Assembly (NCBI RefSeq): GCF_019264445.1
Contig: NZ_JAHVAB010000065.1
Location: 1 to 64,000 of the forward strand
Source: Hydrogenophaga sp.
GTDB taxonomy: Bacteria; Pseudomonadota; Gammaproteobacteria; Burkholderiales; Burkholderiaceae_C
Direction: 5' to 3'
Length of the DNA: 64,000 bases
Shown: positions 1 through 11,529 of the stretch, piece after piece
Position numbering within the stretch: the first letter of the stretch is position 1
Layout: the number at the start of each line of letters is the position of its first letter
Translations under genes and position numbers: made by a program
Notes under the pieces: generated by a model
The model's input: the letters and a program-made list of their open reading frames with translations, nothing else
Told to the model about the DNA's origin: nothing
The model's database searches: none

Positions 1-677
1 GCCCGCGCCTGCTCGAACTCTGCGCCGAAGCGCTTGAGGCTCGCTGGGTTGTCCAGGCCCGACAACACGTCTTCATCGACACCGCGGCGGTCTTCGCCAG
101 CGGCGAACACACGCATCTGGTCGGTGCGGCGGTCGAACACGCCACGGAACGTTTTGCCCATGCCCACGGGCCAGGTGAACGGCACCACCGTCATGCCCAG
201 CTCGCGCTCGATCTCGTCCATCAGGTCCAGCGGGGCTTGCACTTCGCGGTCCATCTTGTTCACGAAGGTCAGGATCGGCGTGTTGCGCGCGCGGCAGACC
301 TGCAGCAGGCGGCGCGTCTGCGGCTCCACGCCATTGCCCGCGTCGATCACCATCAGCGCGGCGTCCACCGCGGTGAGCACGCGGTAGGTGTCTTCAGAGA
401 AGTCCTGGTGGCCCGGCGTGTCCAGCAGGTTGATCACGCAGTCGCGGTATTCCATCTGCATCACCGAAGAGGCCACCGAAATGCCGCGCTGCTTTTCGAT
501 CTCCATCCAGTCAGACGTGGCATGGCGCGCGGCCTTGCGGGCCTTCACGCTGCCGGCGATGTTGATGGCGCCCGAGAACAGCAACAGCTTCTCGGTCAGC
601 GTGGTCTTGCCCGCGTCGGGGTGGGAAATGATGGCAAACGTGCGCCGCCGGCGCACCTGTTCGGAGATTTCAGACAT
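1..677 (-). CDS. prfC: Peptide chain release factor 3 (partial, C-terminus beyond window)
   Basis: RF3 is a translational GTPase that removes RF1/RF2 from the ribosome after peptide release. The visible 225 codons start [20 protein letters not shown] and carry the P-loop HPDAGKTT (about residues 19-26), switch region EKQRGISV, the G3 motif DTPGHQDF and the G4 motif NKMD. This is the RF3 rather than EF-G pattern. The gene reads leftwards out of the window, so domains II and III are not seen. It is divergent from the methyltransferase gene, with 49 bases between the two starts, so the promoters must overlap. The family call is secure; only the missing end limits it. Confidence 0.95.
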   Translation of the reverse strand, partial: MSEISEQVRRRRTFAIISHPDAGKTTLTEKLLLFSGAINIAGSVKARKAARHATSDWMEIEKQRGISVASSVMQMEYRDCVINLLDTPGHQDFSEDTYRVLTAVDAALMVIDAGNGVEPQTRRLLQVCRARNTPILTFVNKMDREVQAPLDLMDEIERELGMTVVPFTWPVGMGKTFRGVFDRRTDQMRVFAAGEDRRGVDEDVLSGLDNPASLKRFGAEFEQAR

Positions 678-726
678 AACCGCGCATTATCGTGGACCGG
701 CATGGGCCAATGGGACAATAGCCACC

Positions 727-1995
727 ATGCATCCCAAAGCCCTTCTGGACGAAACCGCCAGCCTGATCGAACAGGTTTTCAAGTTCGAGCACCCCGCTGA
801 TGCCGTTGTGGCTCGGCATTTCCGTGAAAACCGTTCCCTGGGGCCGCGCGAGCGCGCCACCTTGTCCGACGCTGTGTACGCCACCTTGCGCGAGCGGCTC
901 AAGCTGGAGTGGCTGGCGCGTTCGGGCAGCGGGTCCAAGTGGCGAAGGCTCGCGATCCTGGCCTTTCCGGGTGACCGCGATTTCATCAAGAGTGCCCTGA
1001 CCGAACAAGAGAAAAGCTGGCTCGACCACTGCGACGCCGTGACCGACCACGACCTGATGGCGCCCCACCGGCACAACCTGCCTGAATGGCTCGCGGTATC
1101 ACTGAAAGAACAGCTGGGCGACGAATTTGATGCCCTGGTGTCCAGCCTGAACCAGCCCGCACCGCTGGACCTTCGCGTGAATGTGCTGAAAGCCAAACGC
1201 GAGGCGGTCCTCCTCGAGTTGCAAAAGGCCGGGCTGACGGCGTCGGCCACCCCTCACTCGCCACTGGGCATTCGCCTGCAAGGCAAACCCTCGCTGGCCA
1301 AATTGCCTGCCTTCGTGCAGGGCGAGGTGGAAGTGCAGGACGAGGGATCGCAACTGCTGGCGATGTTGCTGGACGCCAAACGCGGCGAGATGGTGGTCGA
1401 TTTCTGTGCAGGCGCTGGCGGCAAGACGCTGGCCATCGGCGCGGCCATGCGCAACAGCGGCCGCCTGTATGCCTTCGATACGTCCGGGCATCGCTTGGAT
1501 GCGCTCAAACCACGCCTGGCGCGCAGCGGGCTGTCCAATGTGCATCCGGTGGCCATTGCGCACGAGCGCGACGACCGCATCAAGCGGCTGGCTGGCAAGG
1601 TGGATCGGGTGTTGGTCGATGCGCCCTGTTCCGGCCTGGGAACGCTGCGGCGCAGTCCGGATCTGAAATGGCGCCAGACGCCGGCCACTGTGGCTGCGCA
1701 GGCCGAGCTGCAGCAGGCCATCCTGCGCAGTGCCTCGCGCTTGCTGAAGCCGGGAGGGCGGCTCGTGTACGCCACCTGCAGCCTCCTGCCTCAAGAAAAC
1801 GAGGCTGTCAGCGTCGCTTTCCAGGCCGCCCATCCCGATTTCGAAGCGGTCCCCGTGGCGGTTTTGCTGGACGGCCTGCACGTGGAGGCCGCCTCCCGTC
1901 TGACTTCGGGTGATCAGGGTCAATGGCTGCGTTTGTGGCCGCATCGGCACGCAACTGACGGCTTTTTTGCTGCCGTTTGGCGGAAAAGGCCTTGA
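727..1995 (+). CDS. RsmB/NOP-family rRNA cytosine-C5 methyltransferase
   Basis: SAM-dependent m5C RNA methyltransferase, probably acting on 16S rRNA in the cytoplasm. The 422-residue protein has the SAM-binding motif VVDFCAGAGGKT (about 223-234), the motif IV cysteine in DAPCSGLG (C301) and the catalytic motif VI cysteine in ATCS (C351), the two-cysteine signature of this class. The open frame extends upstream to 388 but overlaps divergent prfC; the ATG at 727 begins a sensible N-terminus. The N-terminal part is shorter and less clearly NusB-like than E. coli RsmB, so the exact target (C967 or another cytosine) is inferred. A desaturase gene follows after 167 bases with its own promoter. Confidence 0.85.
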   Translation: MHPKALLDETASLIEQVFKFEHPADAVVARHFRENRSLGPRERATLSDAVYATLRERLKLEWLARSGSGSKWRRLAILAFPGDRDFIKSALTEQEKSWLDHCDAVTDHDLMAPHRHNLPEWLAVSLKEQLGDEFDALVSSLNQPAPLDLRVNVLKAKREAVLLELQKAGLTASATPHSPLGIRLQGKPSLAKLPAFVQGEVEVQDEGSQLLAMLLDAKRGEMVVDFCAGAGGKTLAIGAAMRNSGRLYAFDTSGHRLDALKPRLARSGLSNVHPVAIAHERDDRIKRLAGKVDRVLVDAPCSGLGTLRRSPDLKWRQTPATVAAQAELQQAILRSASRLLKPGGRLVYATCSLLPQENEAVSVAFQAAHPDFEAVPVAVLLDGLHVEAASRLTSGDQGQWLRLWPHRHATDGFFAAVWRKRP

Positions 1996-2053
1996 ATTGT
2001 GCGCAATCCACCTGATTTGAACCCGTAAGTTCGTATTCGAAACGGGGTTCCGG

Positions 2054-2082
2054 TTGGTGATTTTCGCCCCGGGCCTTAAAAT
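2054..2082 (+). promoter_or_regulatory. Candidate sigma70 promoter for the desaturase gene
   Basis: TTGGTG (2054-2059) and TAAAAT (2077-2082) are separated by 17 bases, close to the TTGACA/TATAAT consensus. The site lies about 80 bases upstream of the desaturase ATG, in the only sizeable gap before that gene. Found by eye only. Confidence 0.45.
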
Positions 2083-2162
2083 TCGAGCCTCGCCAGTCCA
2101 CCCCGCCCACGGATCTGGCCGCTTCCCTCTCCGTGACCTCAGGGCGGTCTTTTAGGAAATTC

Positions 2163-3389
2163 ATGTCTTCTTCCGATTCCGGAATCCTGTCCGCTGTGTG
2201 GGATGCCTTGATTCAGTTTCTGGCCAGCGGCCTGACGGGTGCTGCCTGGTGGCAGGTGCTTATCGTGGCCTTGGTGTTCACGCACATCACCATCGCCAGC
2301 GTCACGATCTACCTGCACCGCCACTCTGCACACCGATCGCTGGACCTGCACCCCATCGCTTCCCACTTTTTCCGCTTCTGGCTCTGGATGACCACCGGTA
2401 TGGTCACCAAGGAGTGGACCGCGATCCACCGCAAGCACCACGCCAAATGCGAGCACGAGGGCGACCCGCACAGCCCGCACATCTTTGGTATCAAGAAGGT
2501 GTTCTACGAAGGCGCGGAGCTCTACAGGGCCGAGGCCAAGAACGCCGAGACGATGGAGCGCTACGGGCACAACACGCCCAATGACTGGATCGAGAAACAT
2601 CTGTACACCGGGCGCTCGCGCCTTGGCGTGAGCCTGATGCTCATCATCAACGTGTCGTTGTTTGGTGTGTTGGGGTTGTCGGTGTGGGCGCTGCAAATGG
2701 CCTGGATTCCCATCACCGCCGCCGGCATCATCAACGGCATTGGTCACTGGTGGGGCTACCGCAATTTTGAAGCGGCCGATGGCAGTACCAACGTATCGCC
2801 CTGGGGCATCCTGATCGGTGGCGAAGAGTTGCACAACAACCACCATACCTACCCGACCTCGGCCAAGTTGTCCGTCAAGCCCTACGAATTCGACATTGGC
2901 TGGATGTACATCACGATGCTCAAGTCCGTGGGGCTGGCGTCGGTGAAGAAGGTGCCGCCCAAGATGGCTTACGGTGCGGTGCGCCCCGTGGCCGACGAGA
3001 AAACCCTGGAAGCCATCATCGCCAACCGCTACGAAGTGATGGCGGGCTACGCCCGTGAAATGCGCGCAGCCTGCAAACACGAGCTGGAGGCGCTGAAACA
3101 GCGCCGCGGCGATGCGACTGTGCTGCAGGCGGCGCGCCGCTGGCTGCACCGCGACGATGAAAAGGTGCCCGCGAGCGTCAAGCCGCAACTGGCGCAAGTC
3201 CGTGCCGAGCACCCTGTGCTCGACAAGATGGTGACCATGCGTGAAGAGCTGCGCGCTCTCTGGTCCAGCACCAACTCGACCCGCGAGCAGTTGGCGGCCG
3301 ATCTGCAGGCATGGTGCCGACGTGCAGAAGAAAGCGGCATCGCCGCGCTGCGCGACTTCTCCATCCGTTTGCGTTCCGCACACGCCTGA
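2163..3389 (+). CDS. Membrane fatty-acid (acyl-CoA/acyl-lipid) delta-9 desaturase
   Basis: Di-iron membrane desaturase expected to introduce a cis double bond into saturated acyl chains to tune membrane fluidity. The 408-residue protein shows the three histidine clusters: HRHSAH (H54 and H57), HRKHH (H89, H92, H93) and HNNHH (H224, H227, H228), with hydrophobic segments around 30-50, 65-82 and 165-195. An AGGAA ribosome-binding site precedes the ATG at 2163. The last ~130 residues form a charged, soluble tail beyond the usual core, common in betaproteobacterial members. It stands alone, with its own promoter upstream and a hairpin terminator just downstream. Substrate form (CoA, ACP or phospholipid) cannot be told from sequence. 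Confidence 0.88.
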   Translation: MSSSDSGILSAVWDALIQFLASGLTGAAWWQVLIVALVFTHITIASVTIYLHRHSAHRSLDLHPIASHFFRFWLWMTTGMVTKEWTAIHRKHHAKCEHEGDPHSPHIFGIKKVFYEGAELYRAEAKNAETMERYGHNTPNDWIEKHLYTGRSRLGVSLMLIINVSLFGVLGLSVWALQMAWIPITAAGIINGIGHWWGYRNFEAADGSTNVSPWGILIGGEELHNNHHTYPTSAKLSVKPYEFDIGWMYITMLKSVGLASVKKVPPKMAYGAVRPVADEKTLEAIIANRYEVMAGYAREMRAACKHELEALKQRRGDATVLQAARRWLHRDDEKVPASVKPQLAQVRAEHPVLDKMVTMREELRALWSSTNSTREQLAADLQAWCRRAEESGIAALRDFSIRLRSAHA

Positions 3390-3410
3390 AGTCCTGTCGC
3401 TCCAAACGAA

Positions 3411-3436
3411 AAGCCACCCTGCGGGGTGGCTTTTTT
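3411..3436 (+). terminator. Rho-independent terminator after the desaturase gene
   Basis: Stem AAGCCACCC (3411-3419) pairs with GGGTGGCTT (3424-3432) and runs into a T tract to 3436. It lies 21 bases past the desaturase stop. Confidence 0.85.
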
Positions 3437-3463
3437 GTGGGCGCCTTTGTGCCTCTTGGGCAT

Positions 3464-3489
3464 AAAAAAAGCCGCTGTCATCCAGCGGC
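3464..3489 (-). terminator. Rho-independent terminator after rpmG
   Basis: Stem GCCGCTG (3471-3477) / CAGCGGC (3483-3489) with loop TCATC. The seven A residues at 3464-3470 give a T tract on the minus strand. It lies 21 bases past the rpmG stop, facing the desaturase terminator. Confidence 0.85.
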
Positions 3490-3510
3490 TTTTGGTCGGA
3501 GCGAGCTCAA

Positions 3511-3681
3511 TTACTTGAGCTTGATTTCCTTGTAGTCCACGTGCTTGCGAGCTTTCGGATCAAATTTCTTGATCAGCATTTTCTCGGGCGTGGTCTTCTT
3601 GTTCTTGGTGGTGGTGTAGAAGTGGCCGGTTCCAGCGGTGGATTCCAGCTTGATCTTCTCGCGTGCGCCTTTGGTTGCCAT
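3511..3681 (-). CDS. rpmG: 50S ribosomal protein L33
   Basis: Small basic protein of the large ribosomal subunit. The 56-residue product reads [20 protein letters not shown] at its N-terminus, includes FYTTTKNK and ends in KEIKLK, the typical cysteine-free L33 form. A GGAGAA ribosome-binding site lies just upstream of the ATG at 3681. It follows rpmB by only 12 bases, so the two form one transcript, ending at the terminator just beyond the stop. Family and start are secure. Confidence 0.97.
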   Translation of the reverse strand: MATKGAREKIKLESTAGTGHFYTTTKNKKTTPEKMLIKKFDPKARKHVDYKEIKLK

Positions 3682-3693
3682 GTTCGGTTCTCC

Positions 3694-3927
3694 TTAAGCT
3701 TGACCGCGTGCGCGCAGGTCGGCGAGCACGGCATCAATGCCGTTTTTGTCGATCAGGCGAAGTGCGGCGCCCGAGACGCGCAGACGCACCCAGCGGTTTT
3801 CGCTCTCGACCCAGAAACGGCGGTATTGCAGGTTCGGCAGGAACCGGCGCTTGGTTTTGTTGTTGGCGTGGGAAACGTTGTTCCCGACCATGGGCTTCTT
3901 GCCCGTGACGTCGCAGACGCGTGCCAT
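3694..3927 (-). CDS. rpmB: 50S ribosomal protein L28
   Basis: Large-subunit ribosomal protein of 77 residues, the usual length. It begins [20 protein letters not shown] and includes the family-typical [11 protein letters not shown] and [10 protein letters not shown]. It is the first gene of the rpmB-rpmG pair conserved in most proteobacteria. A well-formed promoter sits about 150 bases upstream, giving a leader of roughly 145 bases with no evident riboswitch. No zinc-binding cysteine ribbon is present, consistent with the zinc-independent form. Confidence 0.97.
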   Translation of the reverse strand: MARVCDVTGKKPMVGNNVSHANNKTKRRFLPNLQYRRFWVESENRWVRLRVSGAALRLIDKNGIDAVLADLRARGQA

Positions 3928-4078
3928 GAGGACACTCCGATCTATTCAAACAGCTGATGACCGAGGACCGGAATAACGCCGTGTCTGGCCAGTCAGCCTC
4001 ACCTCGCCAGGAAAGGGTGGCGGTAACCCGAATCTGCTTCGTGCCCGGGCAAGCCGGTAGATCTCAGCAAAGCCCGCA

Positions 4079-4108
4079 ATTATAGCCAACTGGTGGCCAG
4101 CTGACCAA
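4079..4108 (-). promoter_or_regulatory. Sigma70 promoter for rpmB-rpmG
   Basis: On the minus strand a perfect TATAAT -10 box (4079-4084) is preceded after 18 bases by TTGGTC (4103-4108). It lies between trxB and rpmB and reads toward rpmB. The 199-base gap 3928-4126 holds nothing else I can recognise. Confidence 0.65.
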
Positions 4109-4126
4109 ATTCAGCTCAGCGTGGCC

Positions 4127-5904
<1,778 letters not shown>

Positions 5905-6007
5905 CGGCGTCGCGTCTGGCCCGATTTCGGGCCTTGGAAGGGTGGGCGCTGGCACCGGCTGGCATCGCTGCATGGGGTAAGCTAGCCGCTGGAATTCAGC
6001 GAGACCT

Positions 6008-8359
6008 ATGACTTATTCACTCAACACGCTCAATGCAGACCGCACCAGCGCCGGTCCGACGGGTGTGTCCCGATTCGCTCAGGAGATCGGCTTGGTGCTG
6101 GGCGCTGCGGCGCTGGCCTTCTGGCTGCTCGCCCTGCTGAGCCACTCACTGGCAGACCCCGCCTGGAGCACCACAGGCTCCTCCGCCGAGGTGGGCAACT
6201 GGGGCGGGCGCCTGGGCGCGATGTTGTCCGACTGGAGCTACTACTTGCTGGGGTTCTCTGTCTGGTGGTTGTTCTTCGTTGGTGTGCGGACTTGGTTGTC
6301 CGCATTGGCTCGCTGGATTCGGGGGGCGCAGGGCGAGGATGAAACGGCGGTTCCCGGTGATCGTCTCTGGCATCGCCCTTGGGCTCGACGGGCGCTTTTC
6401 TGGATGGCTTTGGTTGTCTTGATGGCGGCGAGTTCGGTGCTCGAGTGGAGCCGCCTGTATCGACTCGAAGCGCTGTTGCCCGACCATGCAGGCGGCGTTC
6501 TGGGTCATGCGCTGGGGCCTGTGTCCATGCGTTGGCTGGGGTTCACGGGTTCGGCGCTGGCCATGCTGGCGTTGTTGCTGGTGTGCTTGCCGATCGTGTT
6601 CCGCTTCTCGTGGGGCCATTGGGCGGAGGTGGTGGGTCATACGCTGGATGGCTGGTTCGAGGCTCGGCGCGAAAAGCGCGAAGCCGTGGAAGACCAGCGA
6701 ATCGGTGAGATGGCGGCCCGTGAGCGGGAAGAGGTGGTGAAGGTCGAGCGGGTCGAGATCGAAGAGCATCACCCGACACCCGTGGTGATTGAGCCGACGC
6801 TGGTGGACGTGCCCAAGAGCGAGCGCGTGGCCAAGGAGCGGCAGAAGCCGCTCTTCACCGAGCTGCCCGACAGCAAGTTGCCCCAGGTGGATCTGCTGGA
6901 CAGCGCACCCAGCCACCAGGCGGGTGTGGACAGCCAGACCCTGGAGATGACGAGCCGGCTGATTGAAAAGAAGCTCAAGGATTTCGGGGTGGAGGTTCGC
7001 GTGGTGGCGGCCGCGCCTGGCCCGGTGATCACGCGCTACGAAATCGAGCCCGCGACGGGGGTGAAAGGCTCGCAGATCGTCAACCTGGGCCGCGATCTGG
7101 CGCGTTCGCTGTCGCTGGTGTCCATCCGCGTGATCGAAACCATTCCCGGCAAGAACCTCATGGCGCTGGAGCTGCCGAATGCGAAGCGGCAGACCATCAA
7201 GCTCAGTGAGATTCTGGGCTCGCAGGTTTACAACGACGCCAAGTCCATGCTCACCATGGGTCTGGGCAAGGACATCGGTGGGCAGCCGATCGTGGCCGAT
7301 CTGGCCAAGATGCCGCATTGCCTGGTGGCGGGCACCACCGGATCGGGCAAGTCGGTGGGCATCAACGCGATGATCCTGTCGCTGCTTTACAAGGCCGATG
7401 CGCGCGATGTGAGGCTGCTGCTGATCGATCCCAAGATGCTGGAGATGAGCGTCTACGAAGGCATTCCGCACTTGCTCGCGCCGGTGGTGACGGACATGAA
7501 GCACGCCGCCAACGGCCTGAACTGGTGCGTGGCCGAAATGGAGAAACGCTACAAGCTCATGAGCAAGATGGGCGTGCGCAACCTGGCCGGCTACAACGCC
7601 AAGATCGACGAGGCCACGGCACGCGGGGAGATCATCGGCAACCCCTTCAGCCTCACGCCCGAGCAGCCTGAGCCGCTGGAGCGACTGCCTTACATCGTGG
7701 TGGTGATCGACGAACTGGCCGACCTCATGATGGTGGTGGGCAAGAAGATCGAGGAGCTCATTGCCCGCCTGGCGCAGAAGGCGCGGGCGGCCGGTATCCA
7801 TCTGATTCTGGCCACACAGCGTCCCAGCGTGGACGTCATCACAGGCCTGATCAAGGCCAACATTCCGACGCGCCTGTCGTTCCAGGTGAGCAGCAAGATC
7901 GACAGCCGCACCATCCTGGACCAGATGGGCGCCGAGAGTCTGCTGGGTATGGGCGACATGCTTTACATGCCTTCGGGAACGGGCTTCCCCATCCGCGTGC
8001 ACGGGGCATTTGTGAGCGACGACGAGGTGCACCGCGTGGTGGCCTACCTGAAGGAGCAGGGCGGTGAGCCCAACTACATCGATGGTGTGCTCGAAGGCGG
8101 CGCCGCAGATGGCGAAGGGGGTGACCTGTTTGGTGAAGGTGGGGGCGAGAGCAACGGCGAGAAGGACGCCCTGTACGACCAGGCGGTGGAGATCGTGCTC
8201 AAGGACCGCAAGGCCAGCATTTCCTACGTTCAACGCAAACTCAAGATTGGCTACAACCGCGCCGCGCGGCTGCTTGAAGACATGGAAAACGCTGGCCTGG
8301 TCAGTGCCCTGACTTCCAGCGGGCAGCGCGACATTCTGGTGCCCTCTCGCGGCGAGTGA
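6008..8359 (+). CDS. ftsK: DNA translocase FtsK
   Basis: Septum-anchored, ATP-driven DNA pump that clears chromosome termini during division and activates XerCD at dif. The 783-residue protein has four N-terminal membrane segments (about 24-45, 70-95, 123-146, 172-198), a short linker, then the motor with Walker A GTTGSGKS (about 441-448) and Walker [12 protein letters not shown] (about 563-573). The C-terminal gamma winged-helix domain (about 715-783) contains [19 protein letters not shown], which reads KOPS sequences. The linker is short compared with E. coli (1329 residues), normal for betaproteobacteria. lolA and rarA follow closely. Confidence 0.97.
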   Translation: MTYSLNTLNADRTSAGPTGVSRFAQEIGLVLGAAALAFWLLALLSHSLADPAWSTTGSSAEVGNWGGRLGAMLSDWSYYLLGFSVWWLFFVGVRTWLSALARWIRGAQGEDETAVPGDRLWHRPWARRALFWMALVVLMAASSVLEWSRLYRLEALLPDHAGGVLGHALGPVSMRWLGFTGSALAMLALLLVCLPIVFRFSWGHWAEVVGHTLDGWFEARREKREAVEDQRIGEMAAREREEVVKVERVEIEEHHPTPVVIEPTLVDVPKSERVAKERQKPLFTELPDSKLPQVDLLDSAPSHQAGVDSQTLEMTSRLIEKKLKDFGVEVRVVAAAPGPVITRYEIEPATGVKGSQIVNLGRDLARSLSLVSIRVIETIPGKNLMALELPNAKRQTIKLSEILGSQVYNDAKSMLTMGLGKDIGGQPIVADLAKMPHCLVAGTTGSGKSVGINAMILSLLYKADARDVRLLLIDPKMLEMSVYEGIPHLLAPVVTDMKHAANGLNWCVAEMEKRYKLMSKMGVRNLAGYNAKIDEATARGEIIGNPFSLTPEQPEPLERLPYIVVVIDELADLMMVVGKKIEELIARLAQKARAAGIHLILATQRPSVDVITGLIKANIPTRLSFQVSSKIDSRTILDQMGAESLLGMGDMLYMPSGTGFPIRVHGAFVSDDEVHRVVAYLKEQGGEPNYIDGVLEGGAADGEGGDLFGEGGGESNGEKDALYDQAVEIVLKDRKASISYVQRKLKIGYNRAARLLEDMENAGLVSALTSSGQRDILVPSRGE

Positions 8360-8409
8360 GGCTTTCAGCCGATGTGCAACCAACCCGGCGCAATGGGGTC
8401 AGACCTTCC

Positions 8410-9048
8410 ATGATCAAGAAATTCCTCATCCCCCTCCTGATTTGTTTCGGTTCAGTCGCCACTCATGCGGACGGCCTGCAGGATCTCGAGAAATTCCTGC
8501 GCGAGGTCGACAGCGGCAAGTCGAGCTTCAACCAGGTGGTGACATCGCCCAAGCGGGCCAACGAGACGGTGGCGCGCAGCAAGACCTCCAGCGGCACGTT
8601 TGAATTCCTGCGGCCCAACCGGTTTCGCTTCGTGTACGCGAAGCCGTTCGAACAGACCATCGTGGCCGACGGCCAGACCTTGTGGCTGCATGACGTTGAC
8701 CTGAACCAGGTGACGTCGCGCTCGCAGAAGGAAGCCTTGGGCAGCACGCCTGCCGCCCTGATTGCCGCCGGAACCGACCTCAAGGGGCTTTCCGATGCGT
8801 TCGAGCTGAAGGCGGCGCCCGCGCGCGATGGCATGGAGTGGCTTGAAGCGCGGCCGAAAGACCGCAATGGCCAGTTGCAGGTGGTGCGTGTGGGCTTTCG
8901 ACAAGGGCAGCTCTCAGTGCTCGACATCGAGGACAGCCTGGGGCAGCGCTCTGTGCTGACCTTCAGCAACTGGCAGGCCAACGCGCCGCTCAAAGCCGGC
9001 GACTTCAAGTTCCAGCCGCCGGCTGGCGCAGCCGTCATCAAACCCTGA
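8410..9048 (+). CDS. lolA: Outer-membrane lipoprotein carrier protein LolA
   Basis: Periplasmic chaperone that takes lipoproteins from LolCDE to LolB at the outer membrane. The 212-residue precursor starts with a signal peptide (KKFLIPLLICFGSVATHA, cleavage near residue 20), and the mature part shows the LolA pattern RPNRFRFVYAKPFEQTIVADG. The ATG at 8410 gives a clean signal peptide; the ribosome-binding site is weak, so translation may partly depend on ftsK upstream (50-base gap). rarA starts only 9 bases after its stop. Its partner lolB lies at 57932-58426. Confidence 0.94.
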   Translation: MIKKFLIPLLICFGSVATHADGLQDLEKFLREVDSGKSSFNQVVTSPKRANETVARSKTSSGTFEFLRPNRFRFVYAKPFEQTIVADGQTLWLHDVDLNQVTSRSQKEALGSTPAALIAAGTDLKGLSDAFELKAAPARDGMEWLEARPKDRNGQLQVVRVGFRQGQLSVLDIEDSLGQRSVLTFSNWQANAPLKAGDFKFQPPAGAAVIKP

Positions 9049-9057
9049 CGCCGCGCC

Positions 9058-10350
9058 GTGGCCACCGCCAGTTCCCATGTGCCGCTGGCAGAGCGCCTGC
9101 GCCCTCGCACGCTGGCGGAGGTGATCGGTCAGCAACACATGCTGGGCGAAGGCATGGCGTTGCGGCTGGCGTTCGAATCGGGTCAGCCGCACAGTTGCAT
9201 CCTGTGGGGGCCGCCCGGCGTGGGCAAGACCACCATCGCGCGGCTCATGGCCGATGCGTTCGATGCGCAGTTCCTCACCATCAGTGCCGTGCTGGGCGGC
9301 GTGAAAGACATCCGGGAGGCGGTCGAGCGTGCCGAGGTGGCTCGCAGCGGGCTGTCGCCGCAACGCACCATTCTCTTTGTCGATGAGGTGCACCGCTTCA
9401 ACAAGAGCCAGCAGGACGCGTTTTTGCCGCATGTGGAAAGCGGCCTCTTCACGTTCATCGGCGCGACGACCGAGAACCCGTCTTTCGAGGTCAATTCCGC
9501 ACTGCTCTCGCGGGCCGCGGTGTACGTGCTGCAGCCGCTGTCAGAAGACGATTTGCGCCAGATCGTGGTGAAGGCACAGGCGATCCACGCAGTGCCCGCC
9601 ATCGAGTCGGCAGCGATTGTTCGCCTCATTGGCTATGCGGATGGCGACGCTCGCCGCTTGCTCAACACGCTGGAGACGCTGGCGGTGGCCGCCGAGCGCG
9701 AAAAGCTCCCCGAGGTGACGGACGCGTGGCTGCTCAAGGTGCTCGGTGAGCGCATGCGCCGCTACGACAAAGGCGGAGAGCAGTTCTATGACACGATCAG
9801 CGCCCTGCACAAAAGCGTGCGCGGGTCTGACCCCGATGCCGCCCTGTACTGGTTCGTGCGCATGCTCGACGGAGGCGCCGACCCGCGTTACATGGCGCGC
9901 CGCTTCATCCGCATGGCCAGCGAAGACATTGGCCTGGCCGATCCCCGCGCGCTGCGCCTGGCGCTGGATGCGGCCGATGTGTACGAGCGCCTGGGCAGCC
10001 CTGAGGGTGAGCTCGCGCTGGCCGAGTGTGTCGTGTATCTCGCGGTCGCACCCAAATCCAATGCGGTTTACCGCGCGTTCAACGAGGCCAAGGCCTTCGT
10101 GAAAAAGGACGGCACGCGCCCTGTGCCCATGCACCTGCGCAACGCGCCCACCCAGCTGATGAAAGAGCTCGACTACGGCAAGGGCTACCGCTATGCCCAT
10201 GACGAGGAAGGCGGTTTTGCGGCGGGTGAGCGGTACCTGCCTGAGGGCATGCCCGACCCCGGCTTCTACCGCCCGGTGGAGCGTGGGCTGGAGCTTCGCA
10301 TTGCCGATAAGCTGCGCGAGCTCAAAAAACTGAACAATCAAAAAAACTAA
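9058..10350 (+). CDS. rarA: Replication-associated recombination protein A (AAA+ ATPase)
   Basis: RarA/MgsA is a clamp-loader-like AAA+ ATPase acting at stalled replication forks. The 430-residue protein has Walker A GPPGVGKTT, Walker B ILFVDEVHRFNKSQQD, a sensor-1 region GATTENPSFEVN and the C-terminal tetramerisation domain ending PVERGLELRIADKLRELK. The start is GTG at 9058, 9 bases after lolA; the N-terminus PLAERLRPRTLAEVIGQ fits the family exactly. The ftsK-lolA-rarA order is widely conserved. Family and start are secure. Confidence 0.95.
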   Translation: MATASSHVPLAERLRPRTLAEVIGQQHMLGEGMALRLAFESGQPHSCILWGPPGVGKTTIARLMADAFDAQFLTISAVLGGVKDIREAVERAEVARSGLSPQRTILFVDEVHRFNKSQQDAFLPHVESGLFTFIGATTENPSFEVNSALLSRAAVYVLQPLSEDDLRQIVVKAQAIHAVPAIESAAIVRLIGYADGDARRLLNTLETLAVAAEREKLPEVTDAWLLKVLGERMRRYDKGGEQFYDTISALHKSVRGSDPDAALYWFVRMLDGGADPRYMARRFIRMASEDIGLADPRALRLALDAADVYERLGSPEGELALAECVVYLAVAPKSNAVYRAFNEAKAFVKKDGTRPVPMHLRNAPTQLMKELDYGKGYRYAHDEEGGFAAGERYLPEGMPDPGFYRPVERGLELRIADKLRELKKLNNQKN

Positions 10351-10582
10351 TGCAGCCCCAATCGCGCTGATGCGCCCTGAGGAGCTGCATCTAAAGCGAG
10401 GGTAAACCCGCGTCTGCTAAGGGCTTACACGCATGCGGGCGCCAAAAGCGCCTCATTACAATCCGTCCACCAACCCGCAGTCGGTCCTGTTTCAAGGTCA
10501 TGTCTGGCGGGTTTTTTGCTAGGTTCAAGTGGGCCAGCGCCACAAGCGCCTCCCGGCCTTTCACACACACGGAGAATCTCTC
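10351..10582. other. Leader/intergenic region upstream of livH
   Basis: A 232-base gap. It holds a TACAAT -10-like box at 10457-10462 without a convincing -35. A short repeat AACCCGC (from 10472) is complementary to GCGGGTT (from 10507) and is followed by a T run, which could fold as a long-looped hairpin. I cannot tell a promoter leader from chance pairing. Confidence 0.3.
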
Positions 10583-11512
10583 ATGGAAGTTTTGCTACAG
10601 CAGATCATCAACGGTCTGGTGCTGGGCAGCATGTACGCGCTGGTGGCTCTTGGATACACCATGGTGTACGGCATCATCGGCTTGATCAACTTTGCGCATG
10701 GCGACGTGCTCATGGTCGGCGCGCTCACCAGTTGGACCGTCATCGGCTGGATGATGGACGCCTCGACGGGCATGCCCACCTGGCTTGTGCTGCTGCTCGC
10801 CACCGTCATCGCCATGGTGGTGTGTGCGGCGCTGAACTTCAGCATCGAAAAGCTGGCCTACCGGCCTTTGCGCAACTCGAACCGGTTGGCGCCTTTGATC
10901 ACGGCGATCGGCATGTCGCTGTTGCTGCAGACCTTTGCCATGATCATCTGGGCGCCCAATCCCAAGTCGTATCCCTCCATGCTCTCGCGCGAGCCCATCG
11001 CCATCGGTGGCGCGGTCATCTCCGTGACGCAGGTCGTCATCCTCGCGACCACGGCCATCACGCTGGCCTTCCTCATGTGGCTGGTGAACCGCACCAATCT
11101 GGGTCGCGCGATGCGAGCCACGGCCGAGAACCCTCGGGTGGCCGCGCTGATGGGCATCAAGCCTGACGTCGTCATCTCCGCCACGTTCATCATTGGCGCC
11201 ATGCTCGCCGCCATTGCCGGCGTGATGTGGGCTTCGAACTACGGCACGGTGCAGCACGCCATGGGCTTCATGCCCGGCCTCAAGGCCTTTGTGGCGGCGG
11301 TGATGGGCGGCATCGGCAACCTCGCGGGCGCGGTGGTGGGGGGCATTGCCCTGGGACTGATCGAATCGCTCGGCGCAGGTTATCTGGGCAAGCTCACGGG
11401 CGGCGTGCTGGGAAGCCAGTACACCGACATCTTTGCCTTCATCGTGCTGGCCGTCGTGCTCACGCTGCGCCCATCGGGCCTGCTGGGTGAACGTGTGGCA
11501 GACCGCGCTTGA
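10583..11512 (+). CDS. livH: Branched-chain amino-acid ABC transporter permease LivH
   Basis: Inner-membrane permease of a high-affinity branched-chain amino-acid (or related amide/urea) importer. The 309-residue protein is almost entirely hydrophobic with about eight membrane segments, starting MEVLLQQIINGLVLGSMYAL as LivH proteins do, and ending in the typical RPSGLLGERV. A GGAGAA ribosome-binding site precedes the ATG at 10583. It heads livH-livM-livG-livF, all in tight succession. No periplasmic binding-protein gene is adjacent, so the substrate is a family inference. Confidence 0.93.
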   Translation: MEVLLQQIINGLVLGSMYALVALGYTMVYGIIGLINFAHGDVLMVGALTSWTVIGWMMDASTGMPTWLVLLLATVIAMVVCAALNFSIEKLAYRPLRNSNRLAPLITAIGMSLLLQTFAMIIWAPNPKSYPSMLSREPIAIGGAVISVTQVVILATTAITLAFLMWLVNRTNLGRAMRATAENPRVAALMGIKPDVVISATFIIGAMLAAIAGVMWASNYGTVQHAMGFMPGLKAFVAAVMGGIGNLAGAVVGGIALGLIESLGAGYLGKLTGGVLGSQYTDIFAFIVLAVVLTLRPSGLLGERVADRA

Positions 11513-11529
11513 CCGCCAGGAGAACTCTC

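Noticed and set aside
5905-6007. Hairpin GCCCGATTTCGGGC (from about 5919) as a terminator after the Crp/Fnr gene
   Set aside because: The stem is short and no T tract follows it.
6146-8383. A 745-residue open frame antisense to ftsK
   Set aside because: Composition is His/Gln/Arg-rich without any domain, and the opposite strand encodes a full FtsK. It is a GC-bias shadow. The same holds for long antisense frames at 18760-20565, 21787-23277, 34934-36979 and 61177-63132.
10472-10517. Attenuator or terminator hairpin upstream of livH
   Set aside because: The complementary arms (AACCCGC / GCGGGTT) are about 30 bases apart and only 7 bases long; no leader peptide rich in branched-chain codons is evident.
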